This document shows positions 52,301-63,454 of a stretch of DNA of 64,000 nucleotides, one piece after another. The position numbers and the translations under genes are program-made. The DNA lies in assembly GCA_019914945.1 (NCBI GenBank), contig CM034099.1, positions 1,736,001-1,800,000 of the forward strand, in the 5' to 3' direction. This stretch comes from Typha latifolia. Lineage: Eukaryota > Streptophyta > Magnoliopsida > Poales > Typhaceae. The notes beneath the pieces are model-generated. The model was not told the DNA's origin, did not search any database, and worked only from the letters and a program-made list of their open reading frames with translations. The number at the start of each line of letters is the position of its first letter. Within the stretch, counting starts at the first letter, position 1.

Positions 52301-55300
52301 AGGGAGGAAGAGACAGAGAGGGAAAGAGGGAGGAAGAGACAGAGAGAGAGACAACGAGAGAGTGAGAGAGAGACAGTGAGAGAATGAGAGAAAGGGAGGG
52401 AGGGAGGAAGAGACAGAGAGACAGACAGAGAGAATGAGAGGGAGGGAGGGAGAGAGGAAGAGACAGAGATAGAGATAGAGAGAAGAACCTGTTGTCCTCG
52501 CTGTGCTCAGCCCGTCAGCCGTCACGCTCGCTTAGTAGCCCGTCGCGCCTTGGATCGTCGCTCGACAGCCGGAGGGTTTTAGGGCTTCGATCATCGATTC
52601 GTCACTCAACAATGAAGGTGAGGACGACAATTTGGGTTTTACTTTTTCTTATCGGGTTTGGATCCGGGTTAACAATATTTGACCGAACCCAAACCGACCC
52701 GTTAAACATTATCCAAAATTCTGCTCATGTCCCAACAATGTCCAATATTTTTTTTTTTTGTGGATACTCCAGACATGTGTCAGACACCTCCTCCTGGGAG
52801 AGGTGTCCGTGCTTCATTGTACTTTATCCTTGCGATGGTCTTTGAAACACTTGGTTTATGCAGGCACGCGAAGGTGATGTTACAATATGCATTTTATTTC
52901 ATGTAAAGATCAGAACAAACAGATACTGGACTTGGTCTTTTTGCCTTCTTTTGCTTGTAGTTGCCACTGAAATAGTAACTCGATGAATTCTTTGACTCAT
53001 GAACTGTTTTAGGAATGATACTTCTGCTTATTCAAGAGGTTGGTGTCATAGCTTGGACTCCCATTTCTTCCACAAAGAAAAAAAAAAGAAAATAATAATA
53101 TCAACCTTCTGCTGTAAGCCTGTAACCTCTTATTTTACATATATGCTGAGAGACAACTGACAAGAAATGCCAAGAAATCACTAGGCGAGAGCAACGTACT
53201 TCCCAAGAAAAATTCTCTGACCTATTGAGAACAAAGTCTGAAGACTGTACACTGTTGTATCTTCTTATTTTCTGTGTTGCAACTAAAACCTTGTCGATCA
53301 GTTAAAAGTCCTTTTCCTTTCTCATGATGTGATTAAATATCTGACCATTAGATTAAGCTGAATGGAACTTTGCTTGTTAGAAGTAAACATGTGACAGCTG
53401 ATCTTGTCAAAGAGTGTTATCTTCCATATTTGTGTAAGGTTTTGAACACTACAGCTGCTTAACCCTTATTATATCTGACTTTGTTAAACTCTACCTGTTG
53501 GAAAGAAACTATTCGCTCCTGAAGTTTTCAATAGTGTGGCTGCTTTCTACTTTTTAAGTTTCCTAGCAAGTTCCTGAATACCACATCTGCTCAACAACTT
53601 TTGTGCATCATATGTGGTATTAAATGCTGCTACTTCTCTAATATGTACTTCTGTTTCCAAATTGTGTAGGCTACTAAATTGAGTATCCAAAGTTCCATTC
53701 CTTCAGAGTATACATGTATGGTCCTACTTCAGAGTCACTCAGAAGAGATGGACAATTTAAAGCAGGTAGTCCTCAACTTCTGTGCATATTAGCCCAGATA
53801 TTGCAGTAGTCCTCAACTTCAGTCTTAACCAACGTTGCAATCATATGATTTAAAGAAGTGTGCGAATTATTGGAGCATTTGCTCATGTTCTATTAAATGT
53901 TGAATCAAGTTTTCTTGTATTAGAAACTAGATGAGTTGTAATTCTTCTACCAAAGTTCAAATGAGCATTAGTGGGAAATAAATTTAACTATAGTCATAGT
54001 ACTAGATGCCTTTATCTGGTCATAAAATATGAGAAAAAAATTCATCATCCTTCTCAAATTTGGCTTCTTCATAGCCGACTCAATACCATTATGCATAAAG
54101 CTATGGGTAGCTATATTGGTACTCGTGATAAAAGGGTCTGTTGACCAAATTTATCGGCACAAATGAGATACAAATACATGAAAGTGTAATCAGGTGCATG
54201 CACAATGAAATCATTATATGTCCACGTGATTGGTTCACATTGTTGTGTACATTTACATTTGTATTTGGTTATGTGTGTGAGTGTAAGCTCCTAGTATGAT
54301 CTTTCATTCTTTCTGAACGTTGCAGGGTTTCGTACTAACCTCCATTTAACAGGCCCAGATTTTTCATGGCTTAGAAACAGATGCATATCCGTATTTTGTC
54401 TCTTTTGAGCCCCTAAATCACCATATTTAGTCTCTCCCTGCACTGTTACATGAATATGTATATAGTAGGATACCACTAGAATCTGTTCAAGTGAAACCAG
54501 CCGCCTGTTGTTCTTCATCGTACTTTTTATCTTATTTATTTACTCTCAGTTTTCTTGCTGTGCTTCATCGTATCACCTTATTCATGTTGTTTCATATTCT
54601 ACTTTTGACAAGCTGGTTGTATTGTCTCTGAACCATAGGAAAAGATTGCTTGATTAATAATTTAATATCCCCCTCATCATGCAGTTTTATCTCCTGTATA
54701 TGTAACCATTTATTTACAGATCCAACAAGTTTTATGTTTGGATGGTGCTCTTCCAGCATATATTTAGTGTGTGAGGTTGTGCATTTAGTTGGCTAGATCC
54801 TTCTAGTTTCTTGAGTTTGGACCAACATGCATTTGACTTCTGATTTGATTACCTTTCTTAAAGAAGATATGTTCTCAAATTATAAATTTGGAGTGCTTCT
54901 CAAAGTGTTCTACAAAGATCCAAATGGAATCAATCTACAGCTTGACTCTCATATGATACGACTGACATAATGGAACAGGTAAAGAGGTATCAATCACGAA
55001 AGGATGAAGGCCTTAGAGAAGGATTGCTGGCATTTGTGCGGGGTCCAACTGTTGGATTTGGAAATATAATTGCAACTGTGGAAAATCTCCCAGCAGGATT
55101 TGGAGAGCAAAAGCCGACCGGGACTTTCAATGTCATCAATAAAGCTGTGAACTGCTGTGGCCGCCTAGCTGACTGCTGTTGCTGCATGTGCTTCATAAAG
55201 GCATGCTCAAAGCTAAATGATCAGTGTGTTATTGCAATGACACAGTTCTGTGGCGCTCTCTCATGTCTTGCCTGCTCCGAGTGCTGCACAGAACTATGCT

Positions 55301-55317
55301 GTGATGGCTCCGGTTAG
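39907..55317 (+). CDS. VWA-domain protein related to inter-alpha-trypsin inhibitor heavy chain (13 exons)
   Basis: Exons are 39907-40311, 42627-42776, 42880-43092, 43207-43296, 44314-44430, 45464-45733, 45998-46154, 47727-47804, 48002-48102, 50045-50215, 51407-51481, 53670-53765 and 54979-55317, giving 753 aa. An N-terminal VIT-like region is followed by a VWA domain with a complete metal-ion site: DTSGS at 336-340, GGTD further on, and VTDG around 433-436. The C-terminus (about 700-750) carries 16 cysteines in 55 residues. No signal peptide is visible, unlike animal ITIH proteins, so the protein is probably intracellular or membrane-attached through its Cys-rich tail. Length and layout match Arabidopsis At1g19110 (from memory). 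Function is unknown. Most introns are phase 0. The gene spans 15.4 kb because its introns carry four transposons. Confidence 0.92.
41205..42110. repeat. Degenerate minisatellite, about 35-38-bp unit, split by an insertion
   Basis: Imperfect copies of a unit built from ATTATCATTCTCTATGTATG and CAATGACTACATATTA recur from about 41205 to 41490 and again from 42047 to about 42110. The hAT-like element at 41491-42046 interrupts the array. Joined across the insertion, the array reads on in the same pattern, which supports the insertion boundaries. Confidence 0.7.
41491..42046 (+). mobile_element. hAT-like non-autonomous element, copy 1 (VWA intron 1)
   Basis: The element is 556 bp, flanked by GTATTACT on the left and GCATTACT on the right, an 8-bp target duplication with one mismatch. 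It starts CATGGTTTGC and ends GAACCTTG, an imperfect inverted terminus. GATC-rich subterminal strings (GATCCGGATCGG; CCGATACGTATCG) and an AT-rich 3' block (AATATTTAGAATTTTATG) are shared with copies 2 and 3. The interior is CT-rich and has no transposase. Confidence 0.8.
46343..46428. repeat. (TA)n(GA)n compound microsatellite (VWA intron 7)
   Basis: About 30 bases of TA repeat turn into about 55 bases of GA repeat. It lies a short way upstream of hAT-like copy 2. Confidence 0.95.
46652..47382 (-). mobile_element. hAT-like non-autonomous element, copy 2, inverted (VWA intron 7)
   Basis: The element is 731 bp, between exact 8-bp duplications CTATATAT. The left end CAAGATTTTG followed by TCGGTATCAGAATCGGGAT is the inverse of the right ends of copies 1 and 3, so this copy lies in the opposite orientation. 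The right end is GGGATTCATG, preceded by GATCGCAATCCGGATCGAC. The AT-rich block AAATATTATTTAAAAT is the inverse of the shared 3' block. It contains no transposase. The duplication falls in TA-rich DNA, so its weight is slightly lower than for copy 3. Confidence 0.78.
49209..49290. repeat. CAG/CTG-rich foldback inside hAT-like copy 3
   Basis: GCAGCAACAGC is followed a few bases later by its reverse complement GCTGTTGCTGC. Further overlapping CAGCTG palindromes follow. Several stable hairpins are possible on either strand. Confidence 0.7.
49301..49615. repeat. Purine-rich GA tract inside hAT-like copy 3
   Basis: CA and GA repeats lead into a 300-base, almost all-purine strand with recurring GAGAGGGAAAGA and AAAAAAGAGGGTGAGAAAGAG units. 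The recurrent units show it grew by local duplication. Confidence 0.8.
50876..50897. repeat. (AT)n microsatellite (VWA intron 10)
   Basis: A short AT dinucleotide tract. Confidence 0.85.
51759..52819. mobile_element. MULE-like non-autonomous element, 1,061 bp (VWA intron 11)
   Basis: The element is bounded by exact 9-bp duplications TACTTTATC at 51750-51758 and 52820-52828, the length typical of Mutator-like elements. The termini are inverted repeats of about 16 bp: AATGAAGCACGGACAC at the left and GTGTCCGTGCTTCATTG at the right. ACACGGACAC units recur inside both ends. The interior has a (GA)n-rich strand (52234-52483) and a GC-richer segment (52490-52720) that reads like a gene leader with a start codon at 52613. 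No transposase is present, so it would need one supplied in trans. Confidence 0.85.
52234..52483. repeat. Purine-rich (GA)n tract inside the MULE-like element
   Basis: About 250 bases of almost pure purine on the plus strand, built from GAGAGAGACAGAGAGAG and GGGAGGAAGAGACAGAGAG units with regular single C interruptions. Confidence 0.85.
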
Positions 55318-57379
55318 TGATTTTGTATATCTATCTGCTGTTTTGGTGATCAGGGATGTGTGTGACATACTGTAATTGCTTTGTGTATATTTGACCGTCG
55401 CCTATAAATAATGTTCACATAGATTTCTCTCAAGATGTTCTCATAATAAATTACTGCATTACTGAGTATTTATCCTAATCTGCGTCAAATCTCAATCTAA
55501 TCTCAGTGAATGGTGATATATCCAAATACTATGGTAAATTTCCTTAATTCTCAGACGCCTTACCTATTAAAGTGCAGAGAGAAGAATAGTATTATTACAG
55601 ATAGCTTGCTACTGGTTGCACTGATACAATGATCAGGTTATTTCTTATTGTTAAAGTCCGTTAATTTGAGATCTATGATTCTAATGTGAAGCAATAGTTG
55701 TAAGGCAACTTGTTCATGGCAGCAGTTTAATTTACAGTTCTGCAACTTTGTGCCATGATGTACAGATATTACCCAAGTGGCTTATAGCACCTCAGCAACT
55801 TGCAAAGTTCTAGTCCCACTCTATGTGTCAGCATCCTTCGAGAAAGTTATCGGTTTCATGTAGATTAACTATTGCTTTTGACTTCATATTCTTGATTAAA
55901 AACTACTAACTCTTGTTTGATTAAATTTTTCAAGAAACTGAGTATCAATTAGTATACACGCGATCGGCGATGACGAACCAATGAGAATTCTCTCAAAAGT
56001 GCTAAAAGCACGGAGTTCATCAAGGGATATCACAAATCCTGATACAAAATATTACCTGAATCACTTGTTTACATGCATTTATGCTTTATTTTTGTTTATT
56101 TTTTTGGCAACTTGGACTTCCTACTTGTTCAATTAATCCTATCAGCTCTCTCTTCAAGAATGCATCAGGAAAACGTATGTGCATAACTACTTGTGTACTA
56201 TATTTGTAGTGTCTTCTTGACAAAAGTACCATATTTGTAGTGTTTAATGTACAAATGATAACCTCACCTTGTGTTGATCCCAAACCTGCTTAAGTATAAA
56301 GATATCACCAACATCAACATGCACTTTTATAAATTCTTCTAAGCAACTTGCACAAGTTGTCTCCTTCGCAGCAACACTCTTGAACAATAGTTGTTAGTTT
56401 GAATATCTTTTTTTTTTCTTTCAAAAAGTACGTCATCTAAATTTGATTGGCATTGTAAAATTTCATGCAAAATTTAGTTCTTAGCAATTTTAACATAATT
56501 GAAACTGTACCATTACATTATTTAAAATATCATAATTATCACTAAAATCATTGTACTCTTTTAAAAAAGATACTTCATTAGTTAAATTTAACTAATTATG
56601 ATTAAAACTGAATTTAGATTAAAAAAAAAAGACAATCTTGCAGTTGCAAAAATTGTTCAAAATGATTCAAAAGCTATCCAATATTTTACCTAATATTATA
56701 GTATTACAAAATTTTCTTTTATGTGATGCAAAAATTATTAATAAATATTGCCAATGAAATAATGCTCAAATGGGTCTTACAAGAGACCACAAATTCGAAT
56801 CCTAACAACACCGATTTAATTATGACCCGTTAAGTTTCCACTTCTCTAAGAAAAAATAATAATAAAGACTTTACATTCTTACCTTGAATAAAAAAGAATA
56901 TTTTACTTATTTACATATATTTGTTAAATCTGACAGAAATATATTAGAAATATTCTATTCAAAACTAACCATAATGATAATTCTAAGACTCAAAAAAAGA
57001 AAAAAAAATAGGGGGGGCAATTGTGATATATTAAAGAATATAATAACAAATATATTTAAAAAAAAACCTAATGTATAAAGATAATATACTATCAACTAAA
57101 CAATCCTTTGGGTATAAATTCCTAATATGATTCATAGGTACAAATAGAAAGTCGCATCAAATCTCGCAAAAAGTTTCTAAAGCCTACTTAGAAGTACTAC
57201 CTTGACTTTAATTTCTCTAAGGCCACTTAGTATGCACCGATGTCACTGCTTAGGCAACCAAATATTCCATCATTGGAAAAATACAAGGCCAGAATAAATT
57301 AGTTTCGATCCTGCGATAAAGATTATGACACGCCATGTCTGAGCATTGTGGAAATGCGTATATCCTTAGCTTTTTTTTT

Positions 57380-57725
57380 ATCTATTTTGTGATGCACTTC
57401 CTGTCTTTGACGATTTTATAACTCGACCCTTTTTTTTTATCTATGATTCTCGTTTAACACCCTGACGACTAAATGATATCGATAAAATTATTAAAATATC
57501 ATCACCACTATTTTTCTTCTCTATATCTTTCTCTGAATATTTAAATATTTAAAAAATTATTTCATATATTATAACGAAATATTCATTCGATGGTAATCTT
57601 TAAATTAACGGAGGAGGAAGATGTTAAATAAAAGCTATAAGAAAAAAAGTAGAGAAGTCGAGTTACAAAAATTTAATAGACGGAGTGTGAATAATAAAAT
57701 AGATAAAATATAGAGTGTGATTTAT
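57380..57725. mobile_element. Probable MITE with long inverted ends
   Basis: The left side reads TTATCTATTTTGTGATGCAC, then CTGTCTTTGACGATTT, then TATAACTCGACCC. The reverse complement of the right side reads TTATCTATTTTATTATTCAC, then CCGTCTATTAAATTTT, then GTAACTCGACTTC. The ends therefore pair over about 55 bases with mismatches. The target duplication is not clear because the flanks are poly(T) and poly(A). A related copy lies near 13790-14060. Confidence 0.55.
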
Positions 57726-57869
57726 TAAAAAAAAATTCTTAATTTATTTATAGGCACGGAATCAAAATGCTACAGTTATGAATATTCCAGTTTAGGAAAG
57801 TATCTTTGGAGTAATCGAGTTTTAATTAGTCTACTAAACTCCGTTAGAAAGATTTGCTTTGGGTTATCA

Positions 57870-57899
57870 CATGGGGCTCCTTGGGGTTTGGGAGCCCCA
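57870..57899. repeat. GC-rich perfect hairpin
   Basis: GGGGCTCC and GGAGCCCC flank a 10-base loop (TTGGGGTTTG). It is the only GC-rich foldback in this spacer and stands out against the AT-rich surroundings. Confidence 0.6.
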
Positions 57900-58798
57900 G
57901 ATCCTTCTTATTAATTAACAACTCCTTCGATTTCTTTAGAATTTTAATTTTAACATTTTGTCCACTCCACATGGAGATCATCTCCGGTTTCAAGAATTTT
58001 TTTTATTATTTGCCTACCACTGTTACCTTCTCCCGTAAGTATTCTTTTTTTCGAAATAAAATCAATTATAAAATAAATAATTTTTTTTTGTATTGTCTTA
58101 AAATGAGATCATAATAATTATATTTGATGTGATATAGCAAAAATAAAAAATAAAAAAGAAATGTGTTTAACATTTTGATTTGATATAGATTCGGTTAATA
58201 TGATAGATATCGGGGATAAATTAATAATTATGTTAGTTTATAATATAAGATCTAATTTTAATAAATAATATTTATATAGAAAAAAATTATTTCTAAAATA
58301 AACGCGGGCTCAAGGGATTATGTTTATTGCGATTTTGACTCTATCTTTTTATTATTTTAATTCAAATTTTGTGTTTTTAGCTAAATCATAGAAATCACCC
58401 TATTGCAATTCTAATTTTTTTCTAATCTTTAGGAATTAACTATATTTTAATCCCCTCAAGTATTGTTCTATATTATATTTAACCCCTAAAAAAAGTGGAC
58501 AAATATACTCCCTAAACTATTTAAATAATTTATCACTAAGTTCTCTCCATTAATATTTTATTAGAAATAATTTAAAATTTTTGACTAATTTAATTAATAG
58601 CTCCTCATTGTCCTTTCACCTTCTTCATTAGTAGCCTTAATGCCAAACTTCTTTGAATATCAAACTGTAAGCTAATTTTCTCTTGAATCTTTTGAAATCC
58701 ACTTGTACCATGAAAATGAAAAAAAAAAGAAGTTTAAGAACATTCTTATTATTTTATTTTATTTTATTTATTTATTTTTGAGAAAGTGAAAGTGATAA

Positions 58799-58799
<1 letters not shown>

Positions 58800-58838
<39 letters not shown>
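58800..58838. repeat. (TAA)n microsatellite
   Basis: About 13 TAA units in intergenic DNA. Confidence 0.95.
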
Positions 58839-59441
58839 GACCGTATAATTGTAAGGCCAAATGTGAGCTTTACTTGTAAGATGAAATAAAAGACAATATT
58901 TGGATCTGTGAGCATCCCCAAATAATTGTACTTAATAAGCTTTAATATTTGTACTCTTTTCTTCGCTCCAAACTTTAAAATAGAGCTGCTAATCTTTTGT
59001 CATACGCCATACTTTAGGTAATTTTAATTAATTAAATCCTTAATTGCAGATTAGGAATACGTGGACCAACGGACAACGGGGCAGTCTCCCATTACTTAAC
59101 GAGCATCCATAGTGGAGCTCTAGCTTCGAGCTAATCATGTCTAAACCCCCCTCTTATTATAGAGGTTATATGGGGATTAAGTCCAAGTTTGGCATCGTAG
59201 ATCTTAATAATAATATTTTTAAGCCTTAATTAACTCCGTGGAAATCCTGATTGGAGTATAACTAGTTCCTAACAAGTGTTGGCCCGACAAGAGGAGATCT
59301 TGTGCGATCCACACCCTACCATGACACGTGTCCTATCCAGAAGGAACAAGCGTGGCCTGGATATTCGAGACCCATAAAATAAGCATCTTTGCTAGTAACG
59401 AAGAGGAGGTTAAAAAAAAAATAAAATAAATAACTAAGATT

Positions 59442-59615
59442 AATTACACTTAGCCCCTTCAAAACTATCACTATTTATTTCACATACATCCTCATAAATT
59501 AGGAGATTGATGTGAATATTTTTTCTTTTTAGTTCAAAAGACTTAAGTGGATGTAAAAAAATTCAGAATATGTATGTAAAAGATGATGATAGTCCTGTAA
59601 AGCTAAGTATAATTA
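59442..59615. mobile_element. MITE, 174 bp, with inverted ends of about 45 bp
   Basis: The left end reads TAATTACACTTAGCCCCTT, then CAAAACTATCACTATTTATT, then TCACATACATCC. The reverse complement of the right end reads TAATTATACTTAGCTTTAC, then AGGACTATCATCATC, then TTTTACATACATATTC. The likely target duplication is TA, which suggests a Stowaway/mariner-type element, but ATTA at both edges leaves the exact boundary open. Confidence 0.7.
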
Positions 59616-60248
59616 TCTGTTTATTGTTTTGGACATTTGTTGATTTAGTATTATCAAATTATTAACTATCTCAAAGTAGAAATGGAAGAATTGCGATTGT
59701 TATAATTGTTAATTAAGCAGATAGGAGCATATATTTGAACAAGTGAAAAAAATAGGAGTTTTATTTTTCATAATTTGTTTTCAATTAGGCATATATAATA
59801 AATAAAAAAATTAGACATTATCTTATAAGAGTTATAAGTTTTGGTGAGCCGCTAAACTCTTAGTTTGGAGACTGAGCCATCATTCATCATTCATCATCCA
59901 TCTTTTATCTCTTCTTCTCCTTCGTCAGTCTAACTACTCTAAAAAGCTTAAGCTAATCGAAAACGACGATGATACTCTTTTATAACTCTTTTAACAGTAA
60001 ATATGTTACATCAGGAGCTGCACACCCACGTGAGCTTTTGACAAACACATAGGGCAATGGGTGTGCAGGGTACTCCCGTAGGGTTAGGATTAGGGTTTTG
60101 CTCATTTTGTGGTTGGGTTGGTGAGGGACATGCCCACATTTCTCTTGTCTTCTCTTCCCATCCTGCCAACCTGGGTGCTGCTCAACTTTCCAGTCCACTT
60201 GCCCTTCACGTAACCTTGCAAGAAACCTATCACTCAATGGGGATGATT

Positions 60249-60303
60249 GAGTTGGAGTTGGAGTTGGAGTTGGAGTTGGAGTTGGAGTTGGAGTTGGAGT
60301 TGG
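60249..60303. repeat. (GAGTTG)n hexanucleotide repeat
   Basis: About nine perfect copies of GAGTTG lie in intergenic DNA upstream of the LAZY-like gene. Confidence 0.95.
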
Positions 60304-60607
60304 TGGCTAGTTACCTAAAACTTATATAGCATGAATATTATTCTCTGGAACCAAAAAAGGCCACCTAGATGTAGTTTATATATAATTGAGTGTATATGGA
60401 CAAATAGGGATTCTCTTTCGCATCAGTTTAGTTGTATCAGCTAGCTTAGCGGATGCATGCGGACAAGCAAATACCTGCTTGTATACAATCACATATTTCA
60501 AATTGGAAACAGCTTGAAGCTTAATTTGCTGTGCTAGATTGATTGTACAATCATATCATCCAAATTAGAAGAAGGAAGGAAGGAAGGAAGGAGAAAAAGA
60601 TTCTTTT

Positions 60608-60648
60608 TTAAAAAAATAAAAATAAAAATAAAAATAAAAATAAAAATT
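60608..60648. repeat. (AAAAT)n repeat
   Basis: About eight units of AAAAT in intergenic DNA. Confidence 0.9.
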
Positions 60649-61345
60649 CAATCTTTACTGTTCTTGAGAGAAAGTGAGAAACTTTATTTCCGAGTCTTTA
60701 ACTGTATTTTTATGGGGGCTGGATATAAGTAAAAGACCGTATATAGTAAAAAGACGTACAAGAAAAAGTGGCACCCTAATAAAAGGGGCCGCCTTGATGG
60801 AACACACACGTGCCGGGACAGGATAACCGGTTTTTAAGCTACTCCAGCGGTACGTGTATGTGGAGACCAATGAGATGACATTATATATGTATAAAGATAT
60901 TGTTGGTGTGGAGCAATCAAGGGATGCCAAGTAGCCGACTGCCACGATGGAGTGACAGCTTAGGATTATTATTATTTCTTCTTGGACATTAATACAAGCT
61001 TATAAGAGTTTTTACCTTGTAGATAAGCTAATGGAAAGTGTTGGCCGAATTGGGAGAGCATAGAGGAAGTTTTCCAGATTCAACTCAAGAGTCCAAACAT
61101 AGGAACTTGAACCGTACAATACGCATTTAGACCAGTAGAATTCCTCCATGGGTTTCTGTAGCACTTTATGCCATCAATCTATTTAACCCCAATGGCCTAA
61201 AGGATCCTGGTAACAAATTAAGCTAAAGTTATACGCCTTTTGGGGAAGTATTTTTTTTTTATTATTATTGTTTTTTTCTTCTATAGATTCCTTCATACCT
61301 CTCTTCTTCTGATCATCAAAGGTGCTCTTTTGATAGCTCCCAGTT

Positions 61346-62230
61346 ATGAGGGTAAGTGAGAAGAAGCTCCTTTATGCTGCAATGAGGGTGGCTTTATTAA
61401 TTGTCTTAAAAAATTTCTGATGGAGTTATGGTTTTATTTTATTTGGCGTAGATCTTGAACTGGGTGCAGAACAAGTTCAATGGCAGGCAAGAGAAGAGAA
61501 GATCTGAAGTCGGTACGAGCTCAGCTCGTCGTAAGCAATTCTGAATAGAATGAGTATTTTTTTTTTTTTTTGTTAGTCTAAAAGATTTGATCTTTTAACA
61601 CTAGCATTTTGATCACTATGGTGTGCTTCTTTAGATACGTGCGTTCCAGAATCTCGGAAAGAAGAGTTCGACGACTGGCCAGAATCTTTGCTGTCGATTG
61701 GAACGTTCGGTAACAAAGATACGCAGGAAGAAGAACGAATCAAGCAAGATTCGCGTCCGTCGCAAGAACTACCAGATCGCTTCACTCTAGAAGAAGTGAA
61801 GAAGTTGCAAGAAGAGCTAACGAAGCTTCTGAGCCGGAGGCCGGTGAAATGCAGTAGCAGGGAAGGATCAGAGAGTGTAGAAGAAGAGAGAGCTAATCTT
61901 CCACTGAATAGGTTTCTGAATTGCCCCTCGAGTTTGGATGTGGATCGAACCTCTTGCGAGAAATTCTGCAGTGATTTGGATAGCAATGAGAATGGTGAGA
62001 TCGATATCTCACCCAACACAAAGATCATGTTAAGCAAGGCAAATGATTTGCTAGCCAAAAACCCTAGTGCAATTAAGCAAGGATCTCTCGCAATTCTTCT
62101 CAAGAAGATATTGGCATGGAGAGGTGGCTTTGCTCCAAGTCCGATCAGCTTAAGGGATCCTATTCCACACTCTAGGATGGATAAGGTATGAACTGATGCA
62201 AACATCAATCCTAAACCTGATTTATTCATA

Positions 62231-62282
<52 letters not shown>

Positions 62283-62549
62283 AGATTGATCCTTTTTCTT
62301 TTTTCCTGAAAGATTTTGAGAACAGTTCTTCAGAAGAAAATATATCCTCAAACATCTGCTTCAATGTCGACGAAGAAGTACTTGGAAAATAAACCTACGG
62401 ACAAAATGAAGCATCATAGCAGGAAGGAAGAAAAAGATGAGGATGGATGTAAATGGGTCAAGACTGATTCAGAGTGTAAGTCAAAATGCAGACAGTTTCT
62501 GAATGCATTTTAGCAAACTTATTTGTTTTCTTTCTTTCTTCTTCTTCTT

Positions 62550-62580
<31 letters not shown>

Positions 62581-62624
62581 ATATTTTCTTCCCATTGTGT
62601 TCAGATATTGTCTTAGAGATCTAA
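61346..62624 (+). CDS. LAZY/DRO1 (IGT family) gravitropism protein, 5 exons
   Basis: Exons are 61346-61351, 61452-61530, 61635-62185, 62313-62475 and 62605-62624, giving 272 aa. The protein starts MRILNWVQNKFNGRQ, matching the LAZY N-terminal motif. DDWPESLLSIGTFG (residues 41-54) is the IGT motif, FTLEEVKKLQEELTKLL follows, and the end is DSEYIVLEI, the conserved C-terminal motif that binds RLD proteins. Relatives act in root and shoot gravitropism downstream of amyloplast sedimentation by steering auxin transport. The first exon is 6 nt and the last 20 nt, a layout known for this family and easily missed by gene finders. Its place between the VWA gene and LSM1 points to Arabidopsis LAZY3/NGR3/DRO2 (At1g19115). 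Whether it acts in root or shoot cannot be read from sequence. Confidence 0.92.
62236..62280. repeat. (AT)n microsatellite in LAZY-like intron 3
   Basis: An AT dinucleotide tract of about 45 bases lies between exons 3 and 4. Confidence 0.95.
62537..62579. repeat. (CTT)n microsatellite in LAZY-like intron 4
   Basis: About 14 CTT units directly precede the 20-nt last exon and extend its polypyrimidine tract. Confidence 0.95.
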
Positions 62625-63407
62625 GCAAGCTGCCCTTGTGTTGATATTGAATGGTGAGACTCCAAACCGAACTCTTCTTTTAAGTTTGTTATAGTTTCAA
62701 AGAAACTTTCTTATTCATCATGCGACGTGGTTTGCAGATAAAAAGGAAGTCAAGCTAGTGGTCGTGGTCGATATATGATGCATGCTTGGAATTTAAAGAA
62801 GCCCGACGGCGCCATAATTAAACATTGATGTTGTGCTCTCAGCTGACTGAACTTTTGAGTGCTTATGAGAGATCTTTAATTTCTTGTGGCAAATGGCATA
62901 CATTGTTCTGCATTTTAAACTTTTACATCGTATACGGCGAGAATTCATCTTAAATGGCTGTCAATTTTGATGTCAGACTCTGAAAGATATATATACTCTT
63001 TACAAGGAGTTGTTTGGGACTTATCTCAGAATAGATTCAAAGACTTGCTTGAGTTGCAGTCACTCGAACGAAAGAATCCAAACTTATGCCAGTAGGTGCA
63101 TGCCTCTTACCTAATGAAGCAAAACAACTTGCTTATCTGATAGAGATGCCAACAGTAGCTAATTGTCTCCTGCCCAGCAACTGTTTGTAAGTTTGTGCCA
63201 TTCAGGAGGGATAAGAGTGTACATAAAGCAAAATTCTACAACTTTGGCAAATGCCAATGTGCTTTCACTAGTATAGTAAATTATTGTTAATTAGGCCTTT
63301 CAATTCTCCTATCTATACCTACAACCCTTTGAAGTATAACACCTGCTATTATCTGATCAAATTTAATCAAGCCATGTTCTTATTTTATATATATATATAT
63401 ATATGTG

Positions 63408-63454
<47 letters not shown>

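Larger units (their letters stand above)
55318..61345. other. AT-rich spacer between VWA and LAZY-like genes
   Basis: This 6-kb spacer holds no supported gene. It contains two miniature elements (57380-57725 and 59442-59615), several microsatellites, and a short GC hairpin at 57870-57899. The right end must include the LAZY-like promoter. Open frames at 57854-58114 and 59980-60329 show no domain. Confidence 0.6.

Noticed and set aside
52492..52845. 117-aa open frame with a hydrophobic stretch in VWA intron 11
   Set aside because: It lies inside the MULE-like element and runs through its terminal repeat. The hydrophobic part resembles a signal peptide but has no supporting similarity.
57854..58114. 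86-aa open frame in the spacer after the VWA gene
   Set aside because: AT-rich, Phe/Asn/Lys-rich peptide with no domain and no promoter or splice context.
60249..60303. (GAGTTG)n as an interstitial telomere repeat
   Set aside because: The plant telomere unit is TTTAGGG; this hexamer does not match and is an ordinary microsatellite.
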